In this document: positions 1 to 10,252 of the stretch, piece by piece | Layout: the number at the start of each line of letters is the position of its first letter | Numbering within the stretch: the first letter of the stretch is position 1 | From: Seminavis robusta | Lineage: Eukaryota > Bacillariophyta > Bacillariophyceae > Naviculales > Naviculaceae | Direction: 5' to 3' | Length of the DNA: 64,000 bases | NCBI GenBank assembly: GCA_903772945.1 | Contig: CAICTM010000133.1 | Span: forward strand, 45,861 to 109,860 | The notes under the pieces: generated by a model | The model's input: the letters and a program-made list of their open reading frames with translations, nothing else | What the model was told of the DNA's origin: nothing | The model's database searches: none | Position numbers and translations under genes: made by a program

Positions 1-383
1 AATAGAAATCTGACCCAATATTTACCACACCTACCAGTAGAGACTCCCAGAATCTGGGAGTGGGGTCTCCCAGATTTTGGGAGTGGGGTCTCCCAGATTG
101 TGGGACTCCGAGCGTTAAATATAAGTGCGAAACCGGTACGATGACCCTATTTAAGGCTTAGAGAAAGTGAACTGGTGCTATCCAATAATTAACGTTTGTG
201 GTAAGGTTATTCAAGGATTTAACAACTCCAACTCAATTTCAACTCTTTGGGTGTGGAAGATGTGTTTAACGCTCGGAGTCCCAAAATCTGGGAGACCCCA
301 CTCCCAAAATCTGGGAGACCCCACTCCCAGATTCTGGGAGTCTCTACTGGTAGGTGTGGTAAATATTGGGTCAGATTTCTATT
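1..383. mobile_element. MITE-like element with 119-bp inverted repeats
   Basis: Bases 1-119 are the reverse complement of 265-383 with almost no mismatches, leaving a spacer of about 145 bp. Each arm is built from repeated near-palindromes of the type CTCCCAGAATCTGGGAG separated by TGGGGT, and ends with GACTCCGAGCGTTAA at the inner side. No open frame of note is inside. The left end coincides with the window edge, so the true left border and target duplication cannot be judged. Confidence 0.75.
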
Positions 384-821
384 TTATTCCCGCATCTACC
401 TGAATATCCTGTCTTCCAGGAAAATCGATGCCTTTGAATTTACTCTATCAAGATGATGCTATATCCTCTTTACAGCGGCTGCTCCTCTTAACAAAGGCTA
501 CTACTCACCACCATCACAGGCTCCTCTTGCTTGGCTACCGGTAGTGGCAGCGGCAGCCGTTCGGCGATCGGTCTTCTTCTTCCACGGAGCGATCAATCGG
601 AGCGACCATGACGCCTCCTCTACCACGACGGAGCGACGACGACTCTACGGTTAATGAAACAACAAGCGACTACTACTAATGCAACAAGGGACGCCTCGAC
701 AGCCGTCTTCTTCGATTCCGGTTCAACAGAACCTCCTTTGTACATGATGGCAGACTCATCAACCATCAACCATAGAGTAAAGGTACAGTCGTACTGGTAG
801 AGGTATCGAGTTCGCAGGGGT

Positions 822-852
822 GACTCCCAGATTCTGGGACTCCGAGCGTTAA
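822..852. repeat. Partial arm of the 1-383 element family
   Basis: About 30 bp (ACTCCCAGATTCTGGGACTCCGAG and following bases) repeat the inner end of the inverted-repeat arm seen at 1-119. It lies just upstream of the DUF4116 gene and looks like a solo remnant. The rest of 384-1001 shows no gene that can be supported. Confidence 0.6.
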
Positions 853-1001
853 GTGTGGACGTGTGGACGTGTGAACGTGTGACACCAAGAAATAAATGCG
901 AAAGCAGTGTATCCACGACTGCAAACCCAGATCACGAACCAACCTCCGAGAGAAACAATCCAAAAACAAAAATACTGCAGTATTGGGAAAGCAAGACGAC
1001 A

Positions 1002-2831
1002 ATGATACTACATATAGGACAAGAACCCCACCGTCCGAGCATCTTCGAAAGGGCGAAGCATGCTTTGCAGATGTGGATGCTTTCCCGATGGTATCAGCTC
1101 CGACTTACCAAAGCTGACTGGATTGAGCTCCTGGACTGTCGTGCCAACTACGCAAAAAATAACTACCAAAGTGACTTCCTTCATTTCCGTATTTTGCCGC
1201 CCACGTCCCTCCTGAGAGATCGAGACTTTGTATTGGAGCTGATGCCCAAGAATGGCTATGCATATCGCTACATTCATGGGTCGCTGAAAAGGGACAAGGA
1301 AGTCGTCAAGGCAGTTGTAGCTGGTGGGTATTACGACGGAAGGAGCGACTTGTCCGACCAACAGAAAGATGATCCAGAGATTATGTTCGCGGCAGTGCAA
1401 CATTCAGGCGGGGCTCTTGGGTATGCCTCCCCGCGCCTTCGAGACGATCCCAGGGTGGTGTTGGCGGCGGTGCAGAACTGTGGAATCGCGATGCGTTGGG
1501 CCTCGGATCGCCTGAAGAATGACCCCACCATTGTGATGGAGGCTGTTCAAAGTTCTTCAATTGCCTTGGAGTCAGCATCCAAGGCTCTGAAGGATAACCC
1601 ACAAGTGGTCCTGGCTGCTGTTACATCCGTCCGCTGCGAGTTCAAGAGCAAAGGGCTCGTTTTAAAGCATGCATCCGAAAGGCTCCAAGCGGACCCAGAA
1701 CTTGTCTCGGCAGCATTGGATTACGGCATGACGTTGGGAGGGGTAGTAGAAGGGTGACGAGGGCGACGAGACATTGTACTATGTGCTGCGAAGTATGATC
1801 CCGTGGCATTGGAAAGCGCTCATCCTCAGTTACTAGACGACAAAGAGATTGTTGCAACTGCCATCGCATGCAATCCCATTCAACTGCGATTGGTGCCCGA
1901 CCGCCTGCGAGACGACTACGAGATTGTCAAGACGGCCGTCTTGAGGGGTGGATCTGCCATTAGATATGCATCTAGTCGCCTCAAGAATGATCGGAGGTCG
2001 ACCGAGATGGCTTTGTCCAATTTTCCCTTTGCTTTGGAGTTTGTGGCGCCCCAGTTCCAAGCAGACGAAAGCTTGGTCCGACAGTGCATCCAAAAGAGCG
2101 GCGGAACGCTTCAATATGCCTCAGCAGACTTGCGGGCCCGCCGAGACCTTGTTCGTTTGGCGGTAGAGAACGACGGCAACGCGATTGCCTTTGCCACTGA
2201 GCGGCTCAGGGCTGATAGAGAGATTGCAAGATTGGCCTTCGCCAAGCCAGACGAAACGGGGTTTGGCAACTCAGCTCTGGGGTGTCTTTCCAAGAAGCTC
2301 CAGGATGACTATGAAACTGTCCTCGCCGCTGTATCCGTGGATGGCGAGAACCTGCAGTATGCTTCCCACCGGCTGAAGAACGATCCTTTCATCGTTGCGG
2401 CTGGACTGAAAAGCGGAAGGTTCGCCGAAAAGCCTCAAGTCACTGTGTTTCCAGACAGAGAAGGACGTAACAGGCCTTGTGATGGCTGGATCGGAATGAC
2501 ACTTTGGGCCAAGCTGAATGCTGCGATTGATTTTTTGCGCCGACAAACGGATGGTGGTGCTGCGGATATTGAACAGCTGATAGACGAGCGAGTGGGGGCG
2601 TACGACGAAAAGGAGAGGCTTCTACATCACCTCCTGTCCTCCTTTCCGGGTGATGTTGGCGTTTGCATCGCGGGCTATCTGCCCAAAAATGATTTAGACA
2701 GCAACCTTTACGAATGTTTGCCGGTGATCCGAGCCTACCATGATCAATTTGGAAAAGAGACCCAACACCAAGCCGCTACTAGGCCATTTGCAATCTTGGA
2801 GAACGTATACCTGGAGCTTTGGCGGAACTGA
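1002..2831 (+). CDS. DUF4116 repeat protein interrupted by an in-frame TGA
   Basis: Two open stretches (to 1754, then 1758-2831) lie in the same frame and are separated only by a TGA at 1755-1757. Both consist of DUF4116-type repeats of about 25-50 residues with the pattern (D/N)P.(I/V)V..A(V/A)...G.AL..AS..L..D. The family is common in diatoms and other protists; its molecular role is unknown. The first in-frame ATG is at 1002; the frame opens further upstream (855) but only with GTG. The last 110 residues are not repeats. The repeat just after the TGA (RRDIVLCAAKYDPVAL) is well formed, so a frameshift is unlikely and a 51-nt GT-AG intron (1743-1793) would delete conserved positions. A simple CGA-to-TGA nonsense change is the likeliest reading. 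It could be a recent pseudogene, an allele, or a sequencing error. Confidence 0.75.
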
Positions 2832-3385
2832 TGCGTTGACGCAAAAGGAACTGAAGATGCGGCCCGAACGATGACATTTCCTTTTGGACTTTGAACTAGT
2901 CTACCTACCATTTGGAATCCAGCGCGGAGAGGGGATTTGGAGGCCACTGTACCGGTATGGTCAAGTCTCCGTATTCATCCTAGCTATCTGGCTACCGTAG
3001 GAATTGAAATAACTCTTCAAGTTAGTCTATTGATACCATTCAGATAGGTTTGACAATCCGGGTGTTGCTTTAACTGGCTCCACGGGTGGTACCGTACGTA
3101 CCGGTACGGCTAGCAGAAGACCATTTCTTTACAGTTTTACTGGTTTACTCCAACCACATTATTATTGCACGACCACAACCGCACACCCATCTCGCCCATC
3201 TCCCCAGCGACCAGTGACAACAGACAAGTCTGCCGAAAAGGATCGAACACTACCAGTACCGGTAGCTAGCAACAACAGCAACAACAGAAGCCTCCAAGTG
3301 TGCTACTACCACAGGATCTACCTCTGCCGGAATATTCCTTTTTGTAATTGGCGGACGCAGCGACGTGAAACACAATCCCAGCATC
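2832..3385. other. Intergenic, 554 bp
   Basis: No gene is seen. It contains the short palindromic strings typical of this genome (for example around 3090-3115 and 3251-3270) and presumably the 5' UTR of the downstream cyclophilin gene. Confidence 0.6.
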
Positions 3386-4414
3386 ATGCAAGCAGGAGGT
3401 GGTAGTGGCCCGGATCCAGCTGTGATGGCTGCCATCGAACGGGGCAATGCAGTGGTTTTTCTAGATGTAGCAATGGGAGAGGGAGATGCCATGTCACCAC
3501 TGGGTAGGATCAAGTTGGAGCTTTTCGTAAATGATGTGAGTGAGCATTAGTTTGACCTTTTCGTTTTGCTGTCTCTACTCGACTCATCCATCTCTGACTG
3601 CCTCTTGATTGACCTGACTCAGTGCCCCAAAACAACCGCCAATTTCAAGGCATTCTGTACAGGTGAACACATGGAGAATGCTCAACCAATTGGCTACAAA
3701 GACTCATCCTTCCACCGGGTAGGTTCATTGATTGATTGTTGCCACGAGAGCTACTTTCGCCGTATCCAGTGACGAGTCCATCATGCGGTCTACTTGCTCC
3801 TTTGACTGACGTCCGTCGATAATGATGAGTCTTGTTGATCAAAATCAATGTTGTGACCATGGGCTAAAGATACTCATCTATTGTCTTTTCCTTCTCCAAT
3901 AGGTCATCAAGGGATTCATGGTACAGGTATGTACTTCTTTTTCGTGGATGCAGCCTGGATTGGAGATGTAACTCGTTTTACTAACGATTCGATCCTTGAT
4001 GTCCCCACCATGCAGGGCGGTGATTTCATCAACAACGACGGAACTGGTTCCAAATCCATCTATGGAACCGCAAACTTTGCAGATGAAAACTTTTTGCACA
4101 AACATGACAAGCCAGGAGTGCTGAGCTCAGCCAATTCTGGACCCAATACAAAGTAAGTCTGTTTGTTTGTATCGGCTGGAGAAGCAATGTTGTGGAAGAA
4201 GTTAATGGTGTTTAATTTACTGACTTTCTCCTTCAGTGGTTGCCAGTTCTTCATTACCTGTGCAAAGGCAGATTGGCTGGACGGAAAGCATGTTGTCTTT
4301 GGCAAAGTCTTGGATGCCCCATCAATGCTCACTGTCCGAAAGTGTGAAGCAGCACCGGTCCATGGAGACAAACCGAGAATGCCTCTTCGAATAGTGCAGT
4401 GCGGCGAGCTCTAA
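3386..4414 (+). CDS. PPIH: Cyclophilin H-like peptidyl-prolyl cis-trans isomerase, 5 exons
   Basis: Predicted exons are 3386-3535, 3623-3718, 3903-3926, 4016-4152 and 4237-4414, all with GT-AG introns, giving 194 residues. The joined protein reads as a complete single-domain cyclophilin: VVFLDVAMG start, [13 protein letters not shown] + IKGFMVQ + GGDF, ADENF, NSGPNTNGCQFFIT and [11 protein letters not shown]. The catalytic Arg of FHRV and the Trp of [11 protein letters not shown] are present. The insert and the C-terminal IVQCGEL ending fit PPIH (USA-Cyp), which binds the U4/U6.U5 tri-snRNP proteins PRPF4/PRPF18 in other eukaryotes; the spliceosomal role here is inferred. The start ATG at 3386 follows a GTG at 3365 that is only frame opening. 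Exon 3 is a 24-nt microexon. The gene converges with the histidine kinase downstream. Confidence in the exon borders is high because conserved motifs run across every junction. Confidence 0.93.
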
Positions 4415-4730
4415 TGTAAAAATAATTCAACTGTGAGTGTATGGCTGTTATGGGGTGGTCTCGGACTTCACTTCGAGACCGGTGTAAACAAAGTTAGTGG
4501 TCGGCAGTTGTTGTGACTTCTGGATGTTGCCCTCTTGTTACAAAGCGCCGTTGGTCGGCCTTGATGTATTGATACCAACATCTATCTGGAGCTCTATCTG
4601 GTCGCATGTTCTTGTGTTGTCGTCGTCGGAGGAGGAGCAACTAGTTTGATCTTCCCATGTAGCCAGTTGTATGGAAAATGGAGGCAGAAGCAAGAATGGG
4701 AAGTACTGTAGAACGGCCATTGCGTGCCAC
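4415..4730. other. Convergent 3' intergenic, 316 bp
   Basis: This is the gap between the stop of the cyclophilin gene (+) and the stop of the histidine kinase gene (-). It must hold both 3' UTRs. No further feature is seen. Confidence 0.6.
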
Positions 4731-7700
4731 CTAATCTCGAAGAATTCGAGCAAGTTCCCTTGAAAACGCGTCCTTCTCGCATGGGAATGGCTTGAACAGG
4801 AAGCTGTTCGCCCCATTCTCGAGGAAACCCTCTTCCATATCGTTTGCAGACAACCCACAGATACGAGCCTCCACTCCTTGAGCTCTCAGGGCTCGAACTG
4901 TTTCGGTTCCAAGCAGCTGTTTCTCGACACTTGCCATGCTGAAATGAAAGGACGTGGAATGAGACGCAGTTGTTAGGAACGCACAGGCATGGCGACGCAG
5001 TTGTTGGCTGCGCGTCTCATAAAAGTTACTTACTACTGGTCGATGAAGATGATGTCGTACTCGTTGGATTTGCACATGTGCAGGCTGTTGTGCATAGACG
5101 GCAAATATGAGGAGTCGACGTCGTATTCTCAAAGCTACTGTTCGGGAACTTACGCTGTTTCCCCGTTGGATGCTTCTTCCACATGCCAACCAGCGGCAAT
5201 TCGTTTAATGGCTCTCATGAAGAGCCGTCTGATGATCAAGTCGTCGTCTGATACGAGCACCGAAAAGTGGTTAGACTGACTGATGACTACAAGAACAAGC
5301 AAACAATCCCAGTGCTTTGCGCTGTACTCACCAACAAAGAGAACTCTCAGTTCATTTGGAAGTTGCACGGGCTCCGGTTCTTCCTGGGCCAAGTTTTCAG
5401 CGTCAGTTATCGAAGGAGCCTCTTCATCTGTCAAGTGTCGGCTGGATTGCTGCGGCGACGACTCTTCACCTGTTGCATCATGCGCATCATCCGGGGTTTC
5501 CATTGGGCCAGATCCCATATCAATGATAAACCTAGTGCCCGGGCATCCCTCGATGCCAGTATCAAAACTCTCGTCCAACCAAATGTCTCCTCCCAAAAGG
5601 CAAGAAAGATGCTTACACAGGCAAAGGCCGATACCGGTACCTGATACACAAGCGAAAGAATAAGGACAGAATCCCGTTAGCGAATTGCATAAGTACATGT
5701 AGGTGAGAAACGGCACAACACCCTTTGAAGCAGCTGTTTACGTGCCTTGGTTCAGCAGATCTAGAGATTCTTGGAACTTTTGAAAGAGTCTCCCTCTCTT
5801 CTCTTGTGGAATGCCCGGGCCCGAGTCTTCGACGTATATTCGTACGTTTCCACCTCCCTCTGGCACCTCTGCACGCAGCCGAATAAACCCCTGCGTGACG
5901 AATTTCGTCGCATTGATGCTGAGATTTAGCACAACTTGTTTCAAACGCATGCGATCCGTGTTGCAGACCAGATTGTGGGGACACTCCAACTGGACCTTGA
6001 CCTTGCTTCCACGAAGATGGAGGATGGCCGCCACAGGCTGCAGTACATCCTGCCTCAAATCAGTGGGTGCTTTGGTGATTTTCATCTGCTTGTCGGCTGC
6101 TCTGTGCATATCCAGCATGTTTCGCAGGAGCTGCACAACAAGTCGAGGCAATCTCCAGCGTCAGTGAATGTTCCTTCCAAGCAAAAGTTGGATATTGCTT
6201 CCATGGCCAGCAGCAGCACGTACCTCGTTGATGAACTGGAGACTGGCATCAACAATGGCCACATCCTCTCGGAGACGATGTCGTGTATCCTCTGTACTCT
6301 CTGTTTCTTTGGTTGCCGCCGACACGAAACTGAGAGCCGTAATGGCAGAACACAACGGATTGCGTACCTCTTCAAGAAACAAAATCACGTTGAGATGCAT
6401 GTATGTTGTACGAAAGCTTTGACGTTCAACGCGCTCTACTGTACCCAGACTGACTGTACCAGGTACCGACTAACTCACCGTGTGCAATGTATTCGTTTAA
6501 CTGTCGTTCTGCTCGAGCTTGTTGCCGTGCGGTCTCCAGAATGATGCGTGCCTTTTCCGATTCCATTGATGCCTTCATCTTTTGCATTTGTAGCATTCGT
6601 CCCATGTTGGTGTAGAACCAAATGGCCAATAGAATGCTGGCAATGAAGATCATGGTCCCTCCCAAAATGACAAAGACCAAATTGTCTTGGAACGTTCCTG
6701 GTTGTGCCGTGACCGCCACAACCCACGTGCGATCGGCGACTTGGATATCTAGTTCTTCAAATCTCGTGGCGGCCTCTTGGAGCGTAACGAGGTCGATATC
6801 GGCGACGAAGTCGAGTGCGACCGTGCCATTCTCATGGACATAGATATCGGCGCCTCCCATAAAGGTGGGGTTGGTGGAATCGTCGGTGGAATCATAAATG
6901 GTGACCGAGATACTGACGGAAGCATCCTGCGCGGCTTCCTGGAGCAGATCCGGCACGCGGACTGCAATGGAGGACAGGACGGTGGGCTTTGCATTCTCGG
7001 CCATGGAGGCGTACTTGACTCCAGGGTTGTAGGAGAGGACACTGTAAGCTGTGACCAATCAATACAACAATGCAACAACTTGTTAGAGAGATGTCAATAT
7101 CATCATACAGTATTCACTCATCCATACAATACCGGTATCATGCACGTGTTCTCATCCAATCTCACCATTCGGTTCCGTTTCTTGTGCTAGTCGAATCCGG
7201 TTGGTAACGATAGGTTTCCAAGTGGCCACTGCCCGATCAATGGCTTGTTGTCTGGCTGGATGAGAGTATAGATCTAGATCTAGCGCTGCCTCGTTTCCCG
7301 CTACTGGTTCCATGTAATGGACAGGCCAATAACTGGGTTCTTGTACCATGGAAGCGACTTTGAGTCCTCCCGTTTCTTCATTGGGAACGAATCCCACAAA
7401 TCCATTGTAATCTACTTTTGGGTAGTGCTCTGCGTAGTACGCTCTTGATTCTTCCTCTAGACCCGCTCGATTGTCGTCCGTGACATTGGGGATCATTCCG
7501 ACCGCCTTGAACTCCAATCCCCGCGAATTGACAGACTCGATCAAAAGGGCAAATTTTTCGCGCGAACACAATCCCATTCGTCCGGCAATGGTGTCATGGT
7601 TGGTCTCGCTGAGCGGCGAAAAGCAAGATTCTTGAATCCAAAGACCAAACACTTCGTATTGATTCCACGCATTCTGAATGCTCTTGGTAATGTCCGTGGC

Positions 7701-8057
7701 GCGACGTTCGAACAAACTCTCTTGTTCGCGCTTGACGCTCACAATGCCCATGCTGTAAAAGGCCACACTGGCAATGGCACCCACCAGCACAATCAAAGCG
7801 GTGAACATGGTACGACGCTTGGCCATGATGGACTGATTCGTATTGCTGCTGTTCTTGGCCCAAGCGGGGGGACTACTGTGTTGCTGCTGCTGCGTGGTCG
7901 TGTCGGGTAGAATCATCGTGTTGACTTGGCCCTTTTCCGCGGCGTCGAACGCAGAATCATCGTGGATGTTTGTGCTGTTGCCATTGGTGTTGTTGGTTGT
8001 TATGGCTGTCTTGGTAGTGACGGTGCTTAAAGAAGTCATCTTGGTCGAGCTGTCCAT
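4731..8057 (-). CDS. CHASE-type hybrid histidine kinase, 8 exons
   Basis: Exons (5' to 3' on the minus strand): 7166-8057, 6479-7048, 6224-6369, 5746-6130, 5332-5640, 5154-5247, 5034-5084 and 4731-4938, giving 884 residues. Order: Ser/Thr/Asn-rich N-terminus; TM1 near 84-103; CHASE-like ectodomain; TM2 near 421-443; short coiled coil; HisKA with the H-box HEVRNPL (His 487); HATPase_c with N-box LNLSINATKF (Asn 609), G1 DSGPGIP and G2 GTGIGL; receiver domain with acidic VDDD (767-770), phospho-acceptor Asp 814 in IFIDQYM, and Lys 865 in KPF. All catalytic residues of kinase and receiver are present, so it should sense an external ligand and start a phosphorelay; the ligand is unknown. Start at ATG 8057; the frame is open to 8315, with in-frame upstream ATGs. 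Intron 2 splits the H-box just after His. Intron 4 (5641-5745) uses a GC donor. Introns are 69-117 bp. Confidence 0.9.
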
Positions 8058-8939
8058 CGTCCTGCTACCGTACCAGTAGATGGACCTGTTTTTGTCGGTC
8101 GCCACAGATAGTTCCGGAAATGATTGCCTAATTTTGATGGTAGCAGATTGCCCCTCAACGAGTGCATGGTGCAACCGCGCTACTGCCATTCGGAAAGTGC
8201 CAATATGGCTGGGCACCGGCACAGGTGTCCTGGTGTCAATGGAGTTGTCACACCTGTCAAAGATCCAAAGATCTTTTTTAGTGGTGAGATATATTATGGT
8301 GAAGGTGAAGGTCACGTGAGTGCAGAATAAGATCCCAAAAACAGTCAGTGACGATTGAAGTCTTAAATGGTCTCTTGCCTTCGTTCCATGGTGATTATGA
8401 GGTTTGTGTAGACATTAAACCTCTCTTGCTTTTCGGAAAGTGTGCTGTTATGTGTTTCTGTTTAGCTACGTACTGTACAGAAACTCTATTAACATCTGCT
8501 ACTCTAGTATTTTAAAATACTGGTACATGTAAGATCGAACTCGAAGTTCCATGAACCGAATCGGTGGTTTTGCAGCTGGCTGAACATCGGGGAACATTGG
8601 GAGCAGCCTGTTCGCTTCTGTGGCTTCTGCGCCTTCCCTTGTCTCTGAGCGCTTGAGCCTGCTTTGTTGAGCCCTTGGTTGTGATGATGCTCGCTTGCCA
8701 TGAACATACATGTACATGTACACTTTGCACTCTCTCCAATCTCCAACTCCAAGTAAAATGGAAATGCTACCGGTAGCTAGTCTAGCTGCTAGCTAGTTAG
8801 CTACATTCGCGAGGGAAGCAAAAACACAAGAGGAAGGCACAACATGATGTTCCGAAAGATCCATGAAGAGCTATCAGACTTCGTAATTAAATCCCGCTAG
8901 CTCCCAGCGAGAGCCCGCGAAGAATGATTTGGAACAACA
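8058..8939. other. Divergent promoter region, about 880 bp
   Basis: The region lies between two divergently transcribed genes, so it should carry both promoters. The kinase frame remains open to 8315, and part may be coding if an upstream ATG is used. Short palindromes (ACATGTACATGT near 8708, TACCGGTAGCTAG near 8769) occur. No other gene is supported. Confidence 0.5.
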
Positions 8940-9656
8940 ATGATGAGAAGCCGCTTGATTGCCACACCTCGGATATCTCCTCTTCCCACCTCCCACAAAA
9001 CAGAACCGCAACTCCTGCAACAAATAAATGGACTTCTCAACATGACCACCAAGGACGCAGACAACAGTGTCGAAGACGCTCTGCTGGACGCGAAAAAGAT
9101 GGACGGCCCTACAATGAAATGGGCGCCGAACGATGTCTTTCGAGGCAAACCCCGTGCTTTCTTGACCTATCACGTTATGAACCATGGGTATGCTTATCTA
9201 ACTCCACTAGGAGTGACACTTGGCGGCGTGACAGCCATGATCCCACCTCTCAAGAAGAGAATATTCCCTCGATTGACACCACTTCAAGCCGCAGGGACCG
9301 TTGGTATGGGGGCTGGAGTCTGTGGTATGGCGTTGGGTCTTGGCCTGATGTACTCCGTGTCGGTGGCCAAAGATCCCAAGATTCCCTTTACAGACGACGG
9401 AATCCAAATGAGAGTCGATGGACTTTCCCACAACTTTGGTGTCCGTGTCATGGACGCAGGTGTGGTGGGCGGCTTCACATCTGCTGGTGGTCTCATGATT
9501 CTTTTAGGAGGACCAACCTCTCTAGGTTTGTCGGCAGGTGGAATGGGAGTCCTTCAAGGATTGAGCTTGGGCTCCGCCGTTGGAAGTATCGCGTCCATTG
9601 GGTGCATCTCGGCCAACAAAGACAACTTGCCAAAGTCTAGTACTGCAATGGAGTGA
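8940..9656 (+). CDS. Small multi-pass membrane protein of unknown function
   Basis: The uninterrupted frame encodes 238 residues. Hydrophobic, Gly/Ala/Met-rich segments lie near residues 82-101, 114-140, 172-192 and 197-222, separated by a basic loop (PPLKKR) and a polar loop (SVAKDPKIPFTDDG). The first 35 residues are basic and Ser/Pro rich and could be an organelle presequence; an alternative start is the ATG at 9042 (MTTKDADN). The conserved-looking layout of four helices with a polar loop resembles small unnamed eukaryotic membrane proteins, but I do not recognise a family. A second frame of the same length offset by 16 bases (8924-9640) is Trp/Arg rich and is judged a shadow. Confidence 0.75.
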   Translation: MMRSRLIATPRISPLPTSHKTEPQLLQQINGLLNMTTKDADNSVEDALLDAKKMDGPTMKWAPNDVFRGKPRAFLTYHVMNHGYAYLTPLGVTLGGVTAMIPPLKKRIFPRLTPLQAAGTVGMGAGVCGMALGLGLMYSVSVAKDPKIPFTDDGIQMRVDGLSHNFGVRVMDAGVVGGFTSAGGLMILLGGPTSLGLSAGGMGVLQGLSLGSAVGSIASIGCISANKDNLPKSSTAME

Positions 9657-10252
9657 AGAAGATGAAAGCCTGAAGGAAAGCCAACAAGTGAATTATCTAT
9701 GCAAGAAATGATGCACAGCTGCACAGCATACCAACCGCGTAGTAGTAGTACGAACAACCGTAAGGAGCTCCCGAATAGCTTCACGTACCGTAGTTGTAAT
9801 ATCTAGTCAAAAGATGCACCAGCTCTGAAGATGGCGACGAGGAACATATCTACATGTACAACCAGCCAGCTGCTTCTCATGTCACACAGAGCCCAAGTGA
9901 CAATGACAACTGCAGCAGCCTCTTCAACGACAAGAAGAAGCCTCCTCCTCCTCACAAACAAGCAGAGGAGGACGCAGACTCTGTTGAAAGCAGTGACTCT
10001 CGATACTATTGAAAGTCTTTTCAAGTTACATTAGACAACACAACCATCATTGCTACGATATCAGTATGTTGACACCCCAGACTGGTACGAATGATAATCA
10101 TCTCATCATTCTACTACATAGTACGGGTATGCAGGAAAGCACTTTCCGCCCCTCATTTCCGAGATGATTGGGGTCCCAACCCCAACACCACATCTGGTTT
10201 TGACTTCTTTGCAACCTGGCCAATAACTAATGTGCGAGACTGCAAACCACGT
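9657..10252. other. Intergenic, about 600 bp
   Basis: No gene is supported. A 67-residue frame (9831-10034) has no recognisable domain. From about 10047 the sequence matches 32236 onward and belongs to the duplicated LRR tail. Confidence 0.5.

Noticed and set aside
855-1001. Upstream extension of the DUF4116 frame
   Set aside because: The frame opens with GTG, has no ATG before 1002, and overlaps the fragment of the inverted-repeat element.
1743-1793. 51-nt GT-AG intron removing the TGA of the DUF4116 gene
   Set aside because: It keeps the frame but lacks a pyrimidine tract and would delete a conserved repeat segment.
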